Of a stretch of DNA of 64,000 bases, positions 61,131 through 64,000 are shown piece by piece. Position 1 is the stretch's first letter. The number at the start of each line of letters is the position of its first letter. The DNA lies in the NCBI GenBank assembly GCA_002360635.1, contig DEQW01000003.1:772019-836018 (forward strand). Reading direction: 5' to 3'. The notes beneath the pieces were generated by a model, which searched no databases, had not been told where the DNA came from, and saw only the letters and a program-made list of their open reading frames with translations. The stretch comes from Flavobacteriaceae bacterium UBA3356. GTDB lineage: Bacteria; Bacteroidota; Bacteroidia; Flavobacteriales; Flavobacteriaceae. The position numbers were made by a program, and so were the translations under genes.

Positions 61131-62333
61131 TTGATACAACCAGCCATTCCAGCCAATGAGCAGGAACGACTAGCGGCGTTAAGGTCATACCAAATGCTGG
61201 ATACACTTCCAGAAAAGGACTTTGACAACATAACCACTTTAACGGCAAGTATTTGCGACACACCGATATCCCTTATTACCTTAATGGGTTCGGATCGTAA
61301 TTTCTTGAAATCCCACCATGGAGTTGATTTACAAGAGTCCCCAAGGGACACTTCATTTTGCGGACATGCCATTGTAGATACTTCAGAGGTTTTTTTGGTA
61401 AAAGACGCATTGAAAGACATTCGTTTTAAAGATAACCCTGTTGTAATACAGCATAACATTCGGTTTTATGCAGGGGTGACATTGTACAACCCAGATGGAT
61501 ATGCTTTGGGAACACTTTGTGTATACGATACAAAGCCAAGGGAGCTAACCACTAAACAGATTGATGCTTTAAAAGCCTTAGCCTCTCAAGTGGTAAACTT
61601 ACTGGAAGAGCGTAAGAAGAATTTAATACTAAAAAAGCTACAGAAAGAGCTCAAGGAAAATAATGAGCAATTAAAAAACTTTGCCGGTATCATTTCTCAT
61701 GATATGAAAATGCCTTTGGCCAATATGATTGTTACTTCAGATATTTTAAAAAAGAAATATGGAGAAAGCATGGACGAACAAGGTGTAGAATACCTTGATT
61801 ACCTAAAACAATCTTCGTTTACGCTCAGTGAATATATAACGGGGCTTTTAGAGCATTATGAAAGTGATAAAACGGCTCAAAGCTCATACGAAGAGTTTGA
61901 TACCCACCATTTATTCGAAGAGATTGTTGAGTTGCTCAATATTAATGTAGATTGTGAAATAAACTTACCAGAAAAAAACCTCGAAGTATCGTGTAACCGT
62001 GCTGCGTTAGAACAAATTTTAATTAACCTTATTGGTAATTCTTTAAAATACAACGATAAAGATAAAATTGTTATCAACATAGACTGTAAAAAGAAAAGCG
62101 GATTACTTTTCGTTAAAGTTTCAGATAACGGAGTTGGTATTAAAAAGGAAAAATTGAAAGATATCTTCAACCTGTTTACTACACTTAATACATTAGACAG
62201 AAATGGGAAAAAAGGAAACGGCATTGGGTTATCTACTGTAAAAAAGTTGGTAAATAATCTGGGTGGCGATATAACTGTTTCTTCAGAAATAGGAAAAGGC
62301 ACGACTTTTGAATTCTCTATAGCCTGTAAATAA
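61131..62333 (+). CDS. GAF-domain sensor histidine kinase, copy 1
   Basis: Residues 1-165 form a GAF domain (ERLAALRSYQMLDTLPEKDF, TSFCGHAIVDTSEVF, RFYAGVTLYNPDGYALGTLC). HisKA has phospho-His in FAGIISHDMKMPLANMIV (about 190) and HATPase has LINLIGNSLKYNDK and GNGIGLSTVKKLVNNLGGD. There is no membrane segment, so it is cytoplasmic. The start is TTG at 61131: an in-frame stop precedes it and the paralogue at 62399 begins at the matching residue. No response regulator is linked. Confidence 0.87.
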   Translation: MIQPAIPANEQERLAALRSYQMLDTLPEKDFDNITTLTASICDTPISLITLMGSDRNFLKSHHGVDLQESPRDTSFCGHAIVDTSEVFLVKDALKDIRFKDNPVVIQHNIRFYAGVTLYNPDGYALGTLCVYDTKPRELTTKQIDALKALASQVVNLLEERKKNLILKKLQKELKENNEQLKNFAGIISHDMKMPLANMIVTSDILKKKYGESMDEQGVEYLDYLKQSSFTLSEYITGLLEHYESDKTAQSSYEEFDTHHLFEEIVELLNINVDCEINLPEKNLEVSCNRAALEQILINLIGNSLKYNDKDKIVINIDCKKKSGLLFVKVSDNGVGIKKEKLKDIFNLFTTLNTLDRNGKKGNGIGLSTVKKLVNNLGGDITVSSEIGKGTTFEFSIACK

Positions 62334-62398
62334 AAAGGATTTAATTTTTTTATTCTGGCAAAACCCAAATTGAAATTCTTTCGTACATATACTATCTT

Positions 62399-63595
62399 AT
62401 GGCTTTTCCTCAACCCCAAAACAACGAAAAAGAGCGTTTAGACGCACTTAAAGAATATAAATTACTAGATACCCCAACTGCTCCAGATTTTAATAACATT
62501 ACAAACCTGGCAGCAAGTGTGTGTAATATGCCTATTGCATTTGTATCCCTTATTTACAAAGCCAATAATCATTTGCTATCATGTTATGGCATCTCATTAG
62601 ATAAAACCCCAAGAAATATTTCTTTCTGTACCCGGGCCATTCAAAGCCATGAAAGAATATATATGGTAAACGATACCCATAAAAATGAACTCTTTAAAGA
62701 TAATCCTATTGTAGATAAATACAAGGTACAGTTTTATGCTGGTGTGCCTTTAATTAACCCAGAAGGATACGCTTTAGGGACTCTGTGCGTGTATGATCAT
62801 ATACCAAGAAAATTGACAAATGTACAGTGTGATACGCTTGTCGCGTTGGCCGAACAAATAGTGAATCTATTAGAGTTAAGAAAGAAAAACCATTTATTGC
62901 GTGATGCAGAGAATGAACTTCTTAAACGCAACAAACAACTTGAAAACTTTGCAAATGTTGTTTCGCACGATTTAAAATCGCCGTTGGCAAATATTACGTC
63001 TTTAACTAGATTGTTGCGAGATGAAAATGTAGGTAATCTTAATGAAGACTCTTTAACGTACCTTGATTATATTGAAGAGTCCTCTTATACATTAAAAGAA
63101 TACATAGACGGAACATTAGGCTATTATAAAGCGAATAGGCTACTGGATAAACAAAAAACCGATATATCCTTGAAGGATTTTTTCGAAAAAATTAAAGAAA
63201 TGCTCATTATCCAACAGGCCGTTTTTGAATATCCAACAGAAGGTATTGTAAAAAACATCAACGAAGCTGCACTTACGCAAATCGTACTTAATTTAGTTGA
63301 CAATGCCTTAAAATACAATACTTCCGAAAGAACAAAAGTGAAAATAGAGTATGACAGTTTAGAAAACTACCATCAATTTAAAATAATTGACAATGGGATA
63401 GGGATTGACAAAGCTATACAAAGTGATATTTTTGAGCTTTTTAAAACTACTGGCGTGAAAGACCGGGAAGGAAAACAAGGAACTGGTATTGGTTTGGCCA
63501 CCGTTAAAAACTTAGTCAATAAAATGGGTGGAAGTATTTCTCTTGAATCAGATATTGGGCAAGGAAGTACCTTTATCTTTACCGTAAAGAAATAG
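62399..63595 (+). CDS. GAF-domain sensor histidine kinase, copy 2
   Basis: Same order as copy 1: GAF (ERLDALKEYKLLDTPTAPDF, ISFCTRAIQSHERIYMV, FYAGVPLINPEGYALGTLC), HisKA with FANVVSHDLKSPLANITS and HATPase with LNLVDNALKYNTSE and GTGIGLATVKNLVNKMGGS. It lies 65 bases downstream, so the pair arose by tandem duplication. Small changes in the GAF pocket (CGHAIVDT against CTRAIQSH) could give different signals. Partner unknown. Confidence 0.87.
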   Translation: MAFPQPQNNEKERLDALKEYKLLDTPTAPDFNNITNLAASVCNMPIAFVSLIYKANNHLLSCYGISLDKTPRNISFCTRAIQSHERIYMVNDTHKNELFKDNPIVDKYKVQFYAGVPLINPEGYALGTLCVYDHIPRKLTNVQCDTLVALAEQIVNLLELRKKNHLLRDAENELLKRNKQLENFANVVSHDLKSPLANITSLTRLLRDENVGNLNEDSLTYLDYIEESSYTLKEYIDGTLGYYKANRLLDKQKTDISLKDFFEKIKEMLIIQQAVFEYPTEGIVKNINEAALTQIVLNLVDNALKYNTSERTKVKIEYDSLENYHQFKIIDNGIGIDKAIQSDIFELFKTTGVKDREGKQGTGIGLATVKNLVNKMGGSISLESDIGQGSTFIFTVKK

Positions 63596-63598
63596 CAA

Positions 63599-63625
63599 TT
63601 GTTTACTCAGCATTTTATATATTTG
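63599..63625 (+). promoter_or_regulatory. Promoter of the BatA-like gene
   Basis: TTG (63599-63601), a 16-base spacer and TATATTTG (63618-63625) match the Bacteroidota consensus. The start codon follows at 63642. Confidence 0.62.
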
Positions 63626-63641
63626 AGCAATAATCAATAGG

Positions 63642-64000
63642 ATGCAGTTTCAACACCCAGAACTTCTTTACGCCCTCTTTTTACTGCTCATCCCCATATT
63701 TATCCATCTTTTTCAATTACGCCGTTTTAAACAAGTAGACTTTACTAATGTTGCTTTTTTAAAGAAAGTAACTATACAAACGCGTAAAAGTTCACAGCTT
63801 AAAAAGTGGATCACCCTTTTATTGCGCCTATTAGCATTAGCCTGCATTATAATTGCATTTGCCCAACCATTTACCGCTACCAAAACAGCCTTAAATACCG
63901 AAAAAGAAACGGTTCTATACATTGACAACTCCTTTAGTATGCAAGCAAAAGGGACGAATGGACCGTTACTAAACCGAAGCTTACAAGAACTGTACAACCT
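63642..64000 (+). CDS. BatA-type aerotolerance membrane protein, N-terminal part (runs past window edge)
   Basis: The open frame begins MQFQHPELLYALFLLLIPIF, the typical BatA N-terminus with a first membrane helix and IHLFQLRRFKQVDF. A second helix (LLLRLLALACIIIAFAQPF) is followed by the VWA MIDAS motif DNSFS within LYIDNSFSMQAKG. Only 119 residues are in the window. It belongs to the same broad group as the 677-residue protein at 11151. Function in Bacteroidota is unclear (aerotolerance in the original description). Confidence 0.88.
   Translation, partial: MQFQHPELLYALFLLLIPIFIHLFQLRRFKQVDFTNVAFLKKVTIQTRKSSQLKKWITLLLRLLALACIIIAFAQPFTATKTALNTEKETVLYIDNSFSMQAKGTNGPLLNRSLQELYN

Noticed and set aside
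61877..62419. Open frame on the minus strand over the first GAF-kinase gene
   Set aside because: Antisense shadow of the HATPase region; no family features.
1..64000. tRNA or rRNA genes and mobile elements
   Set aside because: I looked at all intergenic gaps and found no cloverleaf-type or rRNA-like sequence and no transposase or integrase frame.

Overview
The window is a gene-dense, low-G+C stretch of chromosome from a bacterium of the Bacteroidota, most likely family Flavobacteriaceae. Evidence: a PorX response regulator with a PglZ domain (type IX secretion signalling), an LpxC-FabZ fusion, the canonical hisGDCBHAF(IE) operon with bifunctional HisB, DUF937, TIGR02757 and BatA-type proteins, a CarboxypepD_reg-like TonB receptor, promoters of the Bacteroidota form TTG-N16..22-TAnnTTTG, and few Shine-Dalgarno sequences. 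I see no rRNA, tRNA, transposase, phage gene or CRISPR array. No stretch over 300 bases lacks a gene; the longest gap is about 290 bases (33164-33454) and it is full of regulatory sites.

Layout. 1-6836 (minus strand): the histidine operon, headed by a leader peptide with three consecutive His codons and an intrinsic terminator (attenuation). 6900-10290: an OmpA-like envelope protein, a membrane-anchored helix-hairpin-helix protein and a sodium:solute symporter. 10314-13184: an SPFH protein and a von Willebrand-type membrane protein with a heptamer repeat in its 5' leader. 13185-13412: repeat-rich intergenic DNA. 13413-20553 (minus): fabG, sucD, an NTF2-like gene, a second LpxD-like acyltransferase, efp, then lpxA, lpxC-fabZ and lpxD (lipid A and fatty acid synthesis). 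20659-26523: an HD-domain protein divergent from porX, then tsaE, a tiny lipoprotein overlapping a membrane protein, alanine dehydrogenase and a DUF4258-like protein. 26524-29208: proline dehydrogenase divergent from aroB. 29267-31963: DJ-1/PfpI, YihY/BrkB, DinB and Lrp/AsnC genes. 32021-33844: an M14 carboxypeptidase divergent from an XRE regulator, with three related inverted repeats between them. 33935-41922: a lipoprotein, a hybrid sensor kinase, mscL, and topoisomerase IV parE/parC with a lipoprotein gene between. 42139-46835: CbpA/CbpM-like chaperones, a GT-C glycosyltransferase-like protein, a PAP2 phosphatase whose signal peptide is out of frame at an A8 tract, and ychF. 47001-50300: two small secreted proteins with similar N-termini, tandem alpha/beta hydrolases and a ferredoxin. 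50363-53671: acyl-CoA reductase, serC and serA (serine synthesis). 53723-57875: DUF937, then a compact run of small genes ending in a TonB receptor with a His/Glu-rich loop (candidate metal uptake). 57933-64000: a small membrane protein, folE, msrA, a LolD-like ATPase, a TIGR02757 gene, two tandem GAF-histidine kinases and the start of a BatA-like gene.

Most of the window is conserved housekeeping. The observations most worth following are the his attenuator, the operator triad at the XRE/M14 divergent promoter, the A8 frameshift in the PAP2 gene, the heptamer arrays on both sides of 13263-13340, and the candidate metal-uptake cluster. I found no clear new multi-gene system such as a defence island.
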